A stretch of DNA of 64,000 nucleotides from Impatiens glandulifera (Eukaryota; Streptophyta; Magnoliopsida; Ericales; Balsaminaceae): positions 8,005,889-8,069,888 of the forward strand of contig NC_061864.1 in assembly GCF_907164915.1 (NCBI RefSeq). Reading direction: 5' to 3'. The translations under genes and the position numbers were made by a program. Shown here piece by piece: positions 47,289 to 59,794 of the stretch. Position 1 is the first letter of the stretch; each line of letters starts with the position of its first letter. The notes beneath the pieces were generated by a model. It was not told the origin of the DNA and made no database searches. It saw only the letters and a program-made list of their open reading frames with translations.

Positions 47289-50209
47289 CTTTTAAGATTT
47301 ATATATTCTGAATTAAAATTAAATTTTATGAAGTCTATCATAAAAATATGAAAATTGATGATAGATTAAGGGAATTTGAATTTAATACCATGATTAAGTT
47401 AAGATCATGAAATGAATATTTGATTTTTTTCTCATGATTTCAGAATATATAGATAATTGATTTTTGATAATACGGAATAATTGAGTACAAAATATAAAGA
47501 TTTATCCTAAATTTATGGATATTTAGATTCTCTCTCGTCAAATTCTATCTGTTATGTTAAACTGTTAAATTTATAGATTTATGAATATTTAAATTCTTCA
47601 AATATTTATGAACCATTAAATGATGTTATTTAATAATGTTTATGGATAATAGATTCTCGTTTAGATTTGCTCGTTAAAGTAGGAATTATCCGTTTTAAAT
47701 TGAGGTTGATATTGGTTTAGATTTTCTCGTTAAAGTTAAAGGGAGAAATTCTCTGTTTTAATTTAGATTTTCTAGTTAAAGGGAGAAATTCTCTGTTTTA
47801 ATTTAGATTTTCTCGTTAAAGGAGAAATTCTTTGTTTTAAATTGACCGTTTTAAATTGACAGTTGATATTTGTTGTTAAGAGATTAAATAATATATAATA
47901 TATATTATAAATCAAAAGAGAATTAAGTAATTAATAATGTTTAAGAGGTTATATATATATAATAAAATTTTAATTATATCCTTTATTTTAAGATTAAAAA
48001 ATTAAGGTTAATGATTATTAATAAATTAATTAATAATTGGATTTAGGCTAATATTTAAAATTTGGTCAAATAAATCTTGAAGATTTATTATTTAATTTAA
48101 TTAATATAAGATATTACAAATTTCAAATTCAAGAGTAAGATTTGGCCTAATGTATAATTTTATTTTTTATAATAAAATAAATTATATGTTTCTTTGGAAA
48201 ATCATATATTATTGATTTGGATTATATACAATAATATAACATTTAAATTCAAATTAATGATATTATTGTTCATTATTTGGATTGTATTGATTGATACAAA
48301 TAATCACCAAAGTGACAATGTTTGTTGAAATTAATTCAAGACAATTTTGAATGGTAGTATTGTGTAATTCATGTGATTATATTATTTGGCTTAAAGGCTG
48401 ATAATTAATTGACAGAATTGCATTAATACTTGTGATGATAAATATGTAATAATTATAAAGTCTTATTCATGTGAATAATTAATCCATCCAAAGATAGATT
48501 GATTATTTGACATGTCTTATTATTAATGTTTGATCATTACACCAAAATGCTATTAGCAATTAATATTACTGTCCAAAGACTTGATATTAATGTTGCATTA
48601 AGTATTTTGAGATGGGATAAATCATTATTTGAATTTAATCGTTACTTAAGTTTATAAATGTGAGCAACTATTTTATTAAATATTCTAAGTGATTAAGGGC
48701 TATAATTTTTTATTATGTCAAGTTAAAGATAGTTTTTTTTAGACAAGACTGCAATATTTTTTTTTGAGGATATTGAGTTTGAGGGGAGAAATGATTGTGT
48801 CTTTAAAATGATTTAGATCAATAATTCCTATTGTGGAATATTTGATTTATATCTCAAGTGTTTTTTGACATTTATAAGGATTTTATTGATATTGAGGATA
48901 ATGTTCAAAAATCAAGAGTAACAAGACAATATGACCAAACTCATTAAGTACAAACTCAACAACCTCAAAATCAAGTGTCTTTATGACAATCCAATTTAAT
49001 TGAATTACTCTTTAAAAACAATTTATGGTACTCATTACATATTTTGATACGGAGCTTCACTATAGTAGATGTTAAGGGGTTTTTCAATAGAGACATTGAA
49101 AAACAATTTGGTGCAATGAGAATACTTTGTGTCGAGAGACCAAATTAATATGGTTTGCAAATTAAAGAAATTCATCTATAGACTTAAAGAAGCATCTCGT
49201 TAGTGATACCACAAATTTTACAAAATAATAATTCTCTCTTTTGGTTTTGAAGTGAATTTAATTGATTATTTGTGTATCACATGTTCAGTGGGAGTAAACG
49301 TCTATTTATGGTTTTATTATGGGTGACATTTTGTTTGTCACAAATTTTGCTTGACATTAAGTAGCCAATACTTACGAGATATTTGAAAAGAACAAAGAAT
49401 TAAATGCTCACATATAGAAAGTCGGAAAGTCTTGAGATCATTGAGTATTCTGACTCCGATATTACGGGATGCCAAAATAGTATGAAATCTACTTTGGGTA
49501 ATATTTTTCGCTGGCTGGTTTTGTCATTTCTTGAAGAAGTGTCAAACAAACACTTATGACGTCATCCACTATTGCAGCGAAATTTATGACATGTTACTAG
49601 GCATCAAATTAAGTGATTTTGACATCAAGTTTATTTTATGAAAGAAATGATACAAAGTGGATAGATTTCTATAAAATATATATGTACAAACTCTATGGTT
49701 ATGAACCTCATGAAAATAAGTTTATCATCTAATGTCTTTCATGAGGATATTGCTCGTATGAGTGTTATAGAGATCAACAATCTTTAACTTCAGTGGGAGT
49801 TTGTAATTTTGACATCTTACAGTTTAATTATTTTATAGATATTTATAAATTTTTTATTCTGATCAGAACTTAAGTATTATTCAGTTCATTACACTTTATA
49901 TAATTATGTTTAAAGTATGATCTCACTAAAGTTAAGCAGGACCAGTTGAAAATTGACATGAAAAGATCACCTTGCATGAAATTTTCATTCCTCACATTCA
50001 TTGTATGATTTGTCAATTAATTGTATTGATTTATGTGATCATTGTTGGGTCTAGTTGTGCTTAAATACAACGACGAGCTCTTTGGTCCTATATTGATATA
50101 ATTAATTGATAAAATTGTTTAATACAACATATGATTGAGATGACATAAATCTTCAGGCGCATTATGGTTGATACATTTATTTTTATACATACGTGACCTA
50201 GTGGGAGAA

Positions 50210-50690
50210 TGTTGGAATTTTTAGGGTCACTAGTATAATAAATAATTGTACAAATGTCATATTTAATATAAGCCAAAATAATGTGATCTAATGTGATTAA
50301 GTTTATGGCTTATGGATGTATTTGTCATGAATATAAAGTGAGGATACCTAAGTGGAATTTCTAATTTTATGAAGGGGCTAAATTAGAAATTACCTAACTA
50401 TAATAACTAACTTATTGTTGGTTATATGTAACGGTAATGGTCCCCATTTGAAATAACGTTAATTCTCTTTTGTGTCCTCATCAACAGAGAGAGAAATTCA
50501 TTGACTTACTCATCAAATGGAAGAACCATTCCATATAAGGAAAGTTTAAGGAAAGAATCATTCAATCCATGCAAAGTTTAAGGAAAGAGAAGATTCACTA
50601 TTAATGCGATTAATTAAGGTACGCTTCCGCCGCATTCAGATTTTAATTTCTCACACATTAAATTAGGATCTAATTAGGATAATTCTAACA
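50210..50690 (+). repeat. 3' LTR of the copia-type element
   Basis: 481 bp, same length as the 5' LTR, followed by the GTGAA target duplication. Confidence 0.95.
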
Positions 50691-51077
50691 GTGAAGTATA
50701 TAAAAAAATATAAGTTTAAACGCAAAACATATTTGAATATTAGTTAAAATTAATGTAATAGATTCTTATGCAAAACTCATAATAATTCAATATTATAAGG
50801 TGAATCAAACACAGCCTTGGATGAATGAAAACAATAGCTAGCTGTATAGTAAATATTAAAGAGTAAGGTACAAGTATACAGTAATATTTTAATATCTAAT
50901 TAAGAAAACAGTGTCCGAACCAATAAGGAATCGACAACAATTTCACTAAGACCACACTTGTTTTATAACACCGCTCGCTAGCTGAACCCATAATGATCGA
51001 TCTCCGTATATAATCGAAAGAGCATTAGTACTAGCTAAGCTAGCTAGCTTATAAGTAGAGAATACATATAATAATAT

Positions 51078-51988
51078 GGAAAAGTTGTTTTGAAGAGGAT
51101 AGAGAACAAGATAAACAGACAGGTAACCTTTTCAAAGAGAAGATCTGGTCTCTTCAAGAAAGCCCACGAAATCTCCGTTCTTTGCGATGCTCAAGTTGCC
51201 CTAATCGTCTTCTCCCCTAGAGGCAAACTCTTTCACTACTCTTCCTCCGATTCCTGGTAAGTACCTACACTACATGTATATCTATCTACCTAGGTTTCCA
51301 AAAGGACATAGTTCTTGTGAAAAAAGAAGAAGAAAAAAATGGTATTATTTGGGAAAGTTTTAAGGTTTCCAAATTTCATGAGTAAATATCACCAAAAAAG
51401 CAAGACTATACGTACGTAGAAACCTGAAACTGAATATGTACAATTCATGAGAAATCATCATATATATAATAATATTACTGTGCAATCCCTTCATTTTTAT
51501 TTATTTAAAATACTGTTACAGCATGGAGAATATCCTTGAAAGGTATTCTTATGGAGAAAGGCAACTCCATGCAATCAATTATCAGGTATCATTTATTTTG
51601 TTTTCAATTAATTTGTTATATAAAATCATATAAAAATTATATAAAAAAAAAAAATGTAGGAAACTAACTGGAGTATGGAGTATGCTAAGCTTAAATCAAG
51701 ACTGGAGGTTGTGCAAAGAAACCACAGGTAACTAATGGAAGCCCGGTTCACAAATATATGAATTGATCATATATTAAGTGATTAATTTTAATCATAATAA
51801 AATTATCCCTTAATTTGCCTTAATAAAAATGAATATGGGTATTAATTAATTAATGGAGAATCTGATTGTTTATATTAAAATATTGTAGGCATTTCATGGG
51901 AGAAGATTTGGATTCATTGAGCTTAAGAGAGCTTCAAAGCTTGGAAACCCACTTGGATTCTGGACTTAAGAATATGAGGTCCAAAAAG
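51078..51988 (+). pseudogene. AP1/FUL-clade MADS-box gene copy lacking its start codon and 3' half
   Basis: Paralogue of the MADS gene at 62185. Exon equivalents: 51078-51256 (MADS domain), 51522-51585, 51660-51727, 51889-51988, all still in phase and without internal stops. The first codons (ATGGGGAGATCT in the intact copy) are missing. The nearby ATG at 51075 is out of frame and reaches TGA after five codons, and an in-frame TAA lies upstream. The second exon lacks two 9-bp segments (residues HER, and ESQ at its end). After the fourth exon the gene is cut at the duplication junction (about 52150), so the rest of the K-box and the C-terminus are absent. In exon 3 it encodes SMEYAKLKSRLE, nearer to typical AP1/FUL proteins than the other copy. 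Confidence 0.85.
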
Positions 51989-52139
51989 GTGGGAAACAAA
52001 CAAGCTCTTTTTTAGATTATTTTTATATACATTTTAATATCAGTCCTTCAACTTTTTATATATTAAATATTTATGTCTCAGACATTTAAAAAAAAAAAGA
52101 AGAAGATAACTGATCAACTTAATTTTGGCTTAATAAAAA

Positions 52140-52165
52140 TGATATTAATTAGTTGAATTTGTGTG
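52140..52165. other. Tandem-duplication junction: MADS intron joined to RGP exon 3
   Basis: Up to about 52150 the sequence tracks the MADS intron (AAAATGATATTAA as at 63479). From about 52156 it tracks RGP exon 3 (TGTGTGGTATGAATT as at 34450). Both partners are in the same orientation. Confidence 0.8.
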
Positions 52166-52760
52166 GTATGAATTAGGCTTTCAACTGCGATTTGATAGGC
52201 CCAGCTATATATGTACTTGGGCCTAATGGGCGATGGGCAGCCCATTGGTAGGTATGATGATATGTGGGCTGGCTGGTGTATGATTATGATTTATGAAGGT
52301 ATGTATGACCATGCTAACCACCAATTTTCTTAATAATGTACTTATTTGAGATCTTATAAAATGTTAATTTATTTAAGGTTATTATTATATGTGATCACAT
52401 GGGTTTGGGAGTGAAAACTGGTTTACCATACATATGGCATAGTAAAGCCAGCAACCCTTTTGTAAATCTTAAGAAGGAATACAAAGGAATTTATTGGCAA
52501 GAGGAATTAATCCCGTTTTTTCAATCAACTGTTCTTCCAAAGGAATGCACGAGTGTGCAGAAGTGTTATCTTGAACTGTCTAGTTAAGCAAGTGAGGGTG
52601 AAATTGGGAAAAGTTGACCAGTATTTTATCAATCTGGCAGCAGATGATATGGTCACATGGATTGAAGCGTGTGGGACGAGCTGAACCCAACTGAGGGATC
52701 TAGTCAGGTATTGGCTAATGGTATCAAGAAAATAGGGATCGATATAGATCGATAGATATT
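52155..52760 (+). pseudogene. RGP/UAM pseudogene (exon 3 part, intron 3 and exon 4)
   Basis: Copy of the gene at 33483, starting inside exon 3 and continuing through the intron into exon 4 and the 3' flank. Breaks seen: exons 1-2 absent; TAG in the CGMN-L-AF segment; small insertions causing frameshifts (near 52208 and in the WCMK region near 52283); a stop after CYLELS near 52587; further indels in the final 150 bases. An open piece at 52399-52587 is nearly identical to the parent exon. The retained intron shows a DNA-level copy, not retrocopying. Confidence 0.93.
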
Positions 52761-54379
52761 CATCTTCTTGTTGTTTGGAGTTGAGAACAATAACAGTAAT
52801 AAAATTGATGTTTTGTGGGATTTTGGATCTGAGTTGGGTTTTTAATTAATGTACTGTCTTTTCCTTTATTTTCTTTGGAGACACCATTTTAAATTTTCAA
52901 CTACAGCCTTCAGACGGCTGTCAAGGGAATCACGTGTTATTATGAGAAAAGATAAGTTGAAATAAAAAATTTATTATTTTTACAGCAAATCAGTCACGTT
53001 ATCTCCTTTAAATTTCCTCCTCAAATATTCTCACCCAATCATTTATCTTTTAAAAAAAATAATCATTTCATTCTTTCATCAATTACATCATTCAATTTAT
53101 TAATTCAAATACTAAAATATTTTATATTTATAAAAAATAAAATTTATAATAATATCAATTGTCTTTTTTATAAAAAATAATAATTTAAGTTTATTTCAAT
53201 AAACTCAAACCAAACACCTTCTAAATTGTGAGTACTAAAATTAAAGAGATTAGACATTTACAGTGTACCTTTGCTCAATTGAAAAATCAAATTTCTTTCT
53301 AATGAAGAAATTAATTATAATAAATATATGTACCCGCAATGGTAACTATTCTCCAAAATAAATAAAATAACACTGTTCATTGAATAGGTGCATTGAATAG
53401 AAATAAATTAAGAGATACAAAATATTTATTTATAAACTTAGATTTCATAAGAGTTTTTAACTCAAAAAATTGACCTTATCATCCAAGCCAAACCTAATAT
53501 ATTCATTTTTATTTATATATAAATTGAAATAGTTAAATATTAATTATTTATATTTGGCCTAGTTTGATTCGGTGTTTTGTTTTGTTTTAATAAACTGCTA
53601 TACTAATTTTCAGTAATAAGCTCAAGTAAATAATTATAATCAAACACATTTTTGCCTTTAAACTCAATTTTCTCTCAACCTCTCTCATTCTTCATCGTTT
53701 TTAGTTTATAATCTCAGCATTTTCCTCTCATCACTTTTAAATATTTATTTTATTAATTCTTTCTTATCTATTTTATTATTTTTTTAATTATTTTATTCAT
53801 TCTCTTATTTATTTATAATCATTTTACTTATTATATCTTATCTATTTTATCAATATTTTTATATATTTATATAAAATTATTATAATAATAAAATATATAC
53901 TTAAATACATTTTTATTTATTATTTATAATATATATATATATTAAACAAAAATATAAAATATAAATATACTATAATTTTTTTAATTTATAATTATAATTT
54001 TGAAATTAAATTAAACTTAATTAATTATTTAAAAATACCATTACAGTTTATATGAATCAAACTTGACTTGAATGATTTATAAAATTACCCATTACAGTTC
54101 ATAGTAAAATTAGGTGAGAGAGTTAAAAATGAATTGAAAATTAAAAAATTAGAAAGAGAGTATGTAAAGATAAAAGATATATAATAATAATAATAATAAT
54201 AATATTATTAAGGGTTTGTTTTTTAAAATTTTTTATTTTAATCTTTATCAAATTATTTTTTTAATTAATTATTTCTTACCAATCTAATAATTCATTTCAT
54301 TAATCAAAATATTAAAATATACTCTAATTTAAATTATTATTTTATATTTTAATTATATATATCAATACCCTTTAATTTA
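52761..54379. other. Duplicated RGP 3' flank then AT-rich DNA
   Basis: Homologous to 35013-36150 up to about 53560. The segment 53563-54070 is bounded by AGTTTGATTCG and CGAATCAAACT-like ends (ATGAATCAAACTTG at the right) and may be a MITE of about 0.5 kb. No gene was seen. Confidence 0.45.
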
Positions 54380-54670
54380 GGGTAAGGATCTGCTGTTATA
54401 AAATAATGTTCCACTTGCTGTCTCATTTATCAAAATAACCTAATTTTGATAAATTAGACAAATAAAAAATTATATATATAAAATAAACCCTAAATCCTAA
54501 ACTCTAAACCTTAAACCCTAAATCTTAAATCCTAAATTCTAAATCCTAAAAAATTATATACATATGACATTTTATTTTAATATTTAATTTTCTTTTTCCT
54601 CTTTCCACACTCTTCTCTCTCCTATGAGACAGCAAGTGGAACATTATTTTGGGACAGCAGATCTGAAGCC
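54380..54670. mobile_element. MITE of about 290 bp with long terminal inverted repeats
   Basis: The left end GGATCTGCTG..AAAATAATGTTCCACTTGCT mirrors the right end, which in reverse complement starts GATCTGCTGTCCCAAAATAA and continues through TGTTCCACTTGCTGTCTCAT, about 42 bp in all. It is flanked by TTAATTTA (54372-54379 and 54671-54678), an 8-bp target duplication compatible with a hAT-type MITE. The interior contains telomere-like AAACCCTAAATC repeats. No coding. Confidence 0.85.
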
Positions 54671-54809
54671 TTAATTTAAGTCTTTTTATCAAAAAATAAT
54701 CATTATCTCCTTAATTTTATATTTTAATTATATATATATAATTTAAATTTAATTATTTTTTATAAATTTAATTATATTTTAATATATATATATATATATA
54801 TTTACATTT

Positions 54810-54985
54810 CAATTATTATTTATATAAATTAAATATTTTGATATATAATTTAAATTATTATTTATATAAATTAAATTATTTATATTTTGATATATATTTT
54901 AAATTATTATTTTTATAAATTTGATTATTTATATTTTGATATATACTTTAAATTTGATTATTTTTTATAAATTTAATTTTTTATA

Positions 54986-55016
<31 letters not shown>

Positions 55017-55530
55017 TTACATTTCAATTATTATTTATATAGTGTAATAAATATTAATTTAGCATTCTAATAAATAATTGATGAATACTAATAAATTTAA
55101 AATATTTTAACCATAATAATATAATAATTAAATATTCGCGTTTTTAAATTTATCAATTATTTATTAAATATAATAACATTTTTATATTTAATAAATAATT
55201 GATAAATTTAAAAACGCGAATATTTAATTATTATATTATTATGGTTAAAATAATTTAAATTTATTAGTATTCTATCAATTATTTATTAGAATTTTTTATA
55301 TTTATTACATTATATAAATAATAATTAAAATGTAAATATATATATATATTTATATTAAAATATAAATAATTAAAATTTATAAAAAATAATTAAATTTAAA
55401 TTATATATCAAAATATAAATAATCAAATTTATAAAAATAATAATTTAAAATATATATCAAAATATAAAGAATTTAGTTTATATAAATAATAATTTAAAAT
55501 ATAAATCAAAATATAAACTTTATATATAAT
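54810..55530. repeat. Large AT-rich palindrome (foldback-like)
   Basis: Two arms of about 350 bp meet around a loop of about 14 bases at 55171-55184. The innermost arms are near-perfect, both including AAACGCGAATATTTAATTAT in one orientation or the other. The outer parts drift and include TA runs. It could form a long hairpin. No target duplication was established. Confidence 0.85.
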
Positions 55531-57180
55531 AAATTTTAAATGTAAAAAATAAATAAATAAATAAAATTGAGTTTGAATAGTAAACTAGGTTAGTTTGGAA
55601 ATGAATGAAGAAACTAGGTTAGTTTGGGAAAGTGAACTCCAAACAAAGTTACTTTTGGGAAACCGTCACTAAACGAGACCTATACGAATAATGTAAATAT
55701 TTTTAAAAAAAAATGGAAATAAAAATAAGAAAAAGAGTGATTTTAAAAAATATGTGAAAGGAAGGAGAAATTAAAATATTATTATATATATCTAGATATT
55801 TTTTATATCATATTTATATTAAATATATTTAAAATTATATATTTATAAAAATTAATATATTCTTATTATTTATTTTAAAATATATTATTTTTTAATTCTA
55901 AATAATTTATTAATATTTAAAATTATATATTAACAAAAAATTATAAAAAAATAATATAATTTATTTTCTAATATATTATTTTTTAATTTAAATCATTTAT
56001 TAAAATTTAAAATTAAATTAATAAATATATACATAACATTATATATTATATTAATTATTAAATAATATTATAAATATAAAAAAATAAATAAATCATGTCT
56101 AAGTTAAATTTAATGATTAAATAATCTGATAAAATATATGTACTAAAAAAACTGAATAAATGAAATCAATAAGATGAAATGAGCTCTTAAAATTACCGTG
56201 TGATTGGTCAAATATGAGAAAGTTTTAAATGTACTAAATGGGGCCACCCAAAAGTTAGGTCATCCTATATGTAAGGTAGAAATTTACCACATTGAGGGAG
56301 AGTAATTGGGAGTAAACGGGAGAATGAATCACGTGGTATCATGTTATTAGCAGTAGAAAAGGAAAAGTATAACATAGAGATACAAAAATTATTATTTCTT
56401 CTATTAGTTTATCTCACTCGTTCTCTTTTCTAAATTCCAAACCATCTCCCAATAATTATTTTTATCATTATTCATGACTGTCCCTAATTTAGTTGTTTTT
56501 TTAATAGTATTTAATATTATTTATTAATATTATTTTGTCATTTCAGTTCACGCCCTTGAAATATCATGCATGGCAGTTAGCAACCATATAAATATTTTAT
56601 TATTATTATTAAATAAAGCATTCATTTAAAAATACAAATAAAACCTACAAATTTAGGCCGGTTATAGTTGACTCTTTCAAAAACAACTTTAACAACTTTA
56701 TTGAGTAGATTAATATCATGATTTTTTTATTAGTTATTTTGTCTTCTTAAGCTTTGTTTGGTTGAGTTATTAAAATAATATAAAAAATGATGATTAATGA
56801 TAATTTTGAGAAGATATTTTTTTTTTTTAAAAAAGACTTAATTAAAGAGTATTGATATATATAAATAAAATAAAAAATATTTTAATATTTTAATTAATGA
56901 ATTAATTAATTTGATGGATAAAAGTAAGTTAAAGTAATATTTGATTTTTGTTGAGTTATTTGAATAATTCAAAATCTAAAAGAGCATACTTTATTAATTA
57001 ATTTTTATTATTATTGAGAATTGTTATTTACTTTTGTTAAGAAAAAAATTATAATTTATATTAAATTACTTATTTTATGTGTAATTATATACCTATTATA
57101 TTAATATACATATAAATAATAATATAATAATTATATTATCATATTTAATGTGCAAGTTTATACCTATTGTAATAATATTT
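55531..57180. other. AT-rich intergenic DNA
   Basis: No gene. A phrase at about 56830-56890 is the reverse complement of the dispersed repeat seen near 35930-36000. Confidence 0.5.
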
Positions 57181-57480
57181 AACCGAAATACTACAGCTTT
57201 CTATGACTTTCTTCGATAAGGCGAGTTAGCTCTTTCTTCTTAGTGCTACCGGATGTTGGCAAGAGTTCTTCCTTTTCTGCCTGACCCTGTCTGTAACCTT
57301 ATTAGTCATTACAACAGGTAACACAATCAAAAACAAGACTACAGAAAGAAAGACAACTACAAACAAGAAAGCCCACGGAGCGGTTACAGTTCCTGTCCCG
57401 AAAGCGGAGGTAATTCAATTAGTCCCACCGTTTGCAGACTGGTTAAACACAATAGGAGATCATGCTTCCGAAAGTCCATT
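57181..57480. other. Short GC-richer block of unknown origin
   Basis: About 300 bp of mixed composition (CTTCGATAAGGCGAGTTAGC, then GTTACAGTTCCTGTCCCGAA) inside very AT-rich DNA. No frame or family was recognised. An organelle origin is possible but unproven. Confidence 0.35.
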
Positions 57481-58783
57481 CCTAAACTCAATGTTAAACA
57501 AAAATTTAAGCACTTAAAGATGAGACAAAATTTAAAGATTTTATATATTTTTCAAGATTTTTATTATATATTTTTCAAGATAAATAAACTCGTGATTGTT
57601 GTAATTTATCCAAAATAAAAACTTAAAATGAAGAAATCCGTGATAATTAATACTCAACAATTGAGAAATAAATGTCACTAAAGAAGATCACCAATTTGAC
57701 GATGATAAATGATTAACATCGATTTACTGGTGCGATAAATAAAACGAGTATAGTCTACGGAGTTTGCAAAAATTACAATTTATACAATAATGTGAATAAA
57801 AAAAGGTTTATATAAAAAATAACGACAAGATAACAATTTGTTGACCAAAGAACTAGATGGAAGCCTATATAGTTGGATTAAAACTGTAATAAAGAAAGAT
57901 TTTAACTTTTGAAAAAAAACCACTAAACTAAAATTCTAACTATACAATAATTTTTATTTATTTTGAATTAAGGAAAACTAGAATGACAACCTACCATCAT
58001 GGTTTATCCTTCCATTAAAAAATGATACAAATAACTACTTGAAATAAAAACATAAAAAAATATCATTTATATATTAAATTATTATTATAGTAAATTTATT
58101 ATAACACATCAATAATTTATTAGAATCTTCCATAATGTCATGCAAGTATGAGATTAGGATAATGTGTCCTCAAAACTTATTTTCCAACCATATTATAAGA
58201 GGAAGAAATGAATTAATAAATGTTTTATATCTAAAGTATAAAAAAAAATATATATATTATGCATATAAAAAATTATATAATAATGATAATTTAACTTTCT
58301 TAATATTAATAATATTCTAAATTTGTAACAATTATTAATTTTACTTCATTTATAAACAAACAATGCCGACTATATAAGTAATAAAGATGCATACTAAAAT
58401 ATCTTAACTTGTTTAATATGAAATGGATCTTGTTTGATATGAAATGGATTTTTTAGTTTATTTTTTTTGAATTTTTTTATAAATTCCCTATTTCTCAAAT
58501 CACTTTAGTGTAATAATCAAATTACTATTTTATCGTCTAAACTTCTAAAATATTTTTCTTTTATTAAATTATAAATATAAAATACATTTTTAATAATTAA
58601 ATCAATTAAAAATACAAATAAAATTTTATATTTTAATGATTTAGCTTATATTCAAGTTATTGACTCAAACTTATTCTCATGTAGGGTTGATTGTACAATT
58701 TATTTTGGTTGGTAAAGCTGATTAAATTTGATTTCGTCCAGTTTATTTATTTTTGTATATTTGATTTTTTTTTTAATAATTAG

Positions 58784-58837
<54 letters not shown>

Positions 58838-59119
58838 CTGTTTTTAATATTAATCACTTTTTTTTAAGGTGTGAATAATATAAAACTCATTTTTTATTTA
58901 AAATAATTTAAATATTTATTAACTTAATTTTAAAAATTAATTAATTACTTAAATTAAACAATAAATTATTTAAATATATTTTTTATTTTTATTTTTGTTT
59001 GATATATTATTTTTATTGTCTAATTTTGTTCAAACTAGTACCGGTATATTAAAAATGATAAGAATTGTTTAAACACAACGACAAAACATGATATAAAACA
59101 AATTTATTCAATATTTGCC
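57481..59119. other. AT-rich intergenic DNA with an AT microsatellite
   Basis: Contains a pure TA run at about 58785-58832. No gene or RNA was recognised. Confidence 0.5.
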
Positions 59120-59790
59120 GAGCTCATTGGTTCTCGAGAAAAACTTCGATCGACTCTACCGGCTTTCCAAAATAAATTTCAGAAAATGTCATAATAATAG
59201 CATATGAATGATACGCAACGGATAACTGCGATCATTAAAAGTTCGACGATTTCTCTACAACCAAATAGTCCATCAAAAAATAATTGGGATGATAACCCAA
59301 TTATGTAGGTATGCCATATTAGTCGCATTAATTCAAACTTCTCAGCAACTATTCGAAAACTCAGACATCACTCAATAAATCTTAGTAATACACAACAAAA
59401 GACTATAGATATCAGTGATCTCTCGACAATGCAAAAGTAAGTGAATTGTCGATTCAACATCTTCATGACACATATGACAACTACTAACCACAATACAACC
59501 ATTTTCATTCAAATATCATAAGTAAGAATCACTTTGAATAAAACTCCATCCAACGAACGAGATATTAGATGGAATCTTTGATTCCCAAAGTTTCTCCCAA
59601 CAAAAATTATATGTAATCATCTTAGAAAATAAATTATAGTAACGTCCCACATGTAAACTATTTATTTCTTGTAAACACATGACGTCTTGTTCAAACGAGA
59701 ACATTTGCTCGTGTCTTACCAAAATTAAAACTCTATTATGAGACAAACTATCTTAATGTTTAATCTTTTTTTATATTTAATTCGGCTGAC
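59120..59790 (-). mobile_element. LINE remnant (reverse-transcriptase zinc-binding region)
   Basis: On the minus strand an open piece reads NFCWEKLWESKIPSNISFVG then WSFIQSD, matching the zf-RVT pattern W-x-x-x-W-x-x-x-[IV]-P-x-x-x-x-F-x-W of plant LINEs. Further downstream in another frame come CHMCHEDVESTIHLLLHC, the zinc-binding Cys/His segment that follows. Frame breaks separate the parts. The upstream part is homologous to 45430-45860 in the first duplication unit. Confidence 0.75.
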
Positions 59791-59794
59791 GAAA

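Larger units (their letters stand above)
46288..50690 (+). mobile_element. Degenerate Ty1/copia-type LTR retrotransposon
   Basis: 481-bp LTRs at 46288-46768 and 50210-50690 start TGTTGGAATTTTTAGG and end GGATAATTCTAACA. They differ at about 14 positions by eye (about 97% identical). The target duplication GTGAA is at 46283-46287 and 50691-50695. The primer-binding site TGGTATCAGAGC is at 46771-46782. The purine tract AGTGGGAGAA ends at the 3' LTR. The 3.4-kb interior is AT-rich and broken. Reverse-transcriptase echoes (SIYGLKQAS-like text near 49160-49210, then FGFEVNLIDYC at 49230-49275) and an RNase H echo (IEYSDSDITGCQ near 49440-49475) show copia ancestry. No long open frame remains, so it is non-autonomous or dead. 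Confidence 0.95.
34448..52150. repeat. First unit of a large tandem duplication (RGP exon 3 to MADS intron)
   Basis: Direct-orientation paralogous blocks occur in the same order in this unit and the next: RGP exons 3-4 and 3' flank (34448-35200 with 52160-52900), a downstream block (35370-36150 with 53225-53560), a LINE remnant (45430-45860 with 59400-59770), and the MADS gene with its upstream region (50770-52150 with 61900-63493). This unit is longer mainly because of two later insertion complexes (46283-50695 and 37511-40919), about 7.8 kb together. Unit limits are approximate. Confidence 0.7.

Noticed and set aside
51078..52760. A Helitron or Pack-MULE that captured MADS and RGP fragments together
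   Set aside because: No element ends were found around the pair. The order of blocks over 34.4-63.5 kb is explained more simply by one tandem duplication, though a dot plot should decide.
58135..58320. 61-codon frame in AT-rich DNA
   Set aside because: Composition is that of random AT-rich sequence (Lys, Ile, Asn, Tyr), with no domain or splice support.
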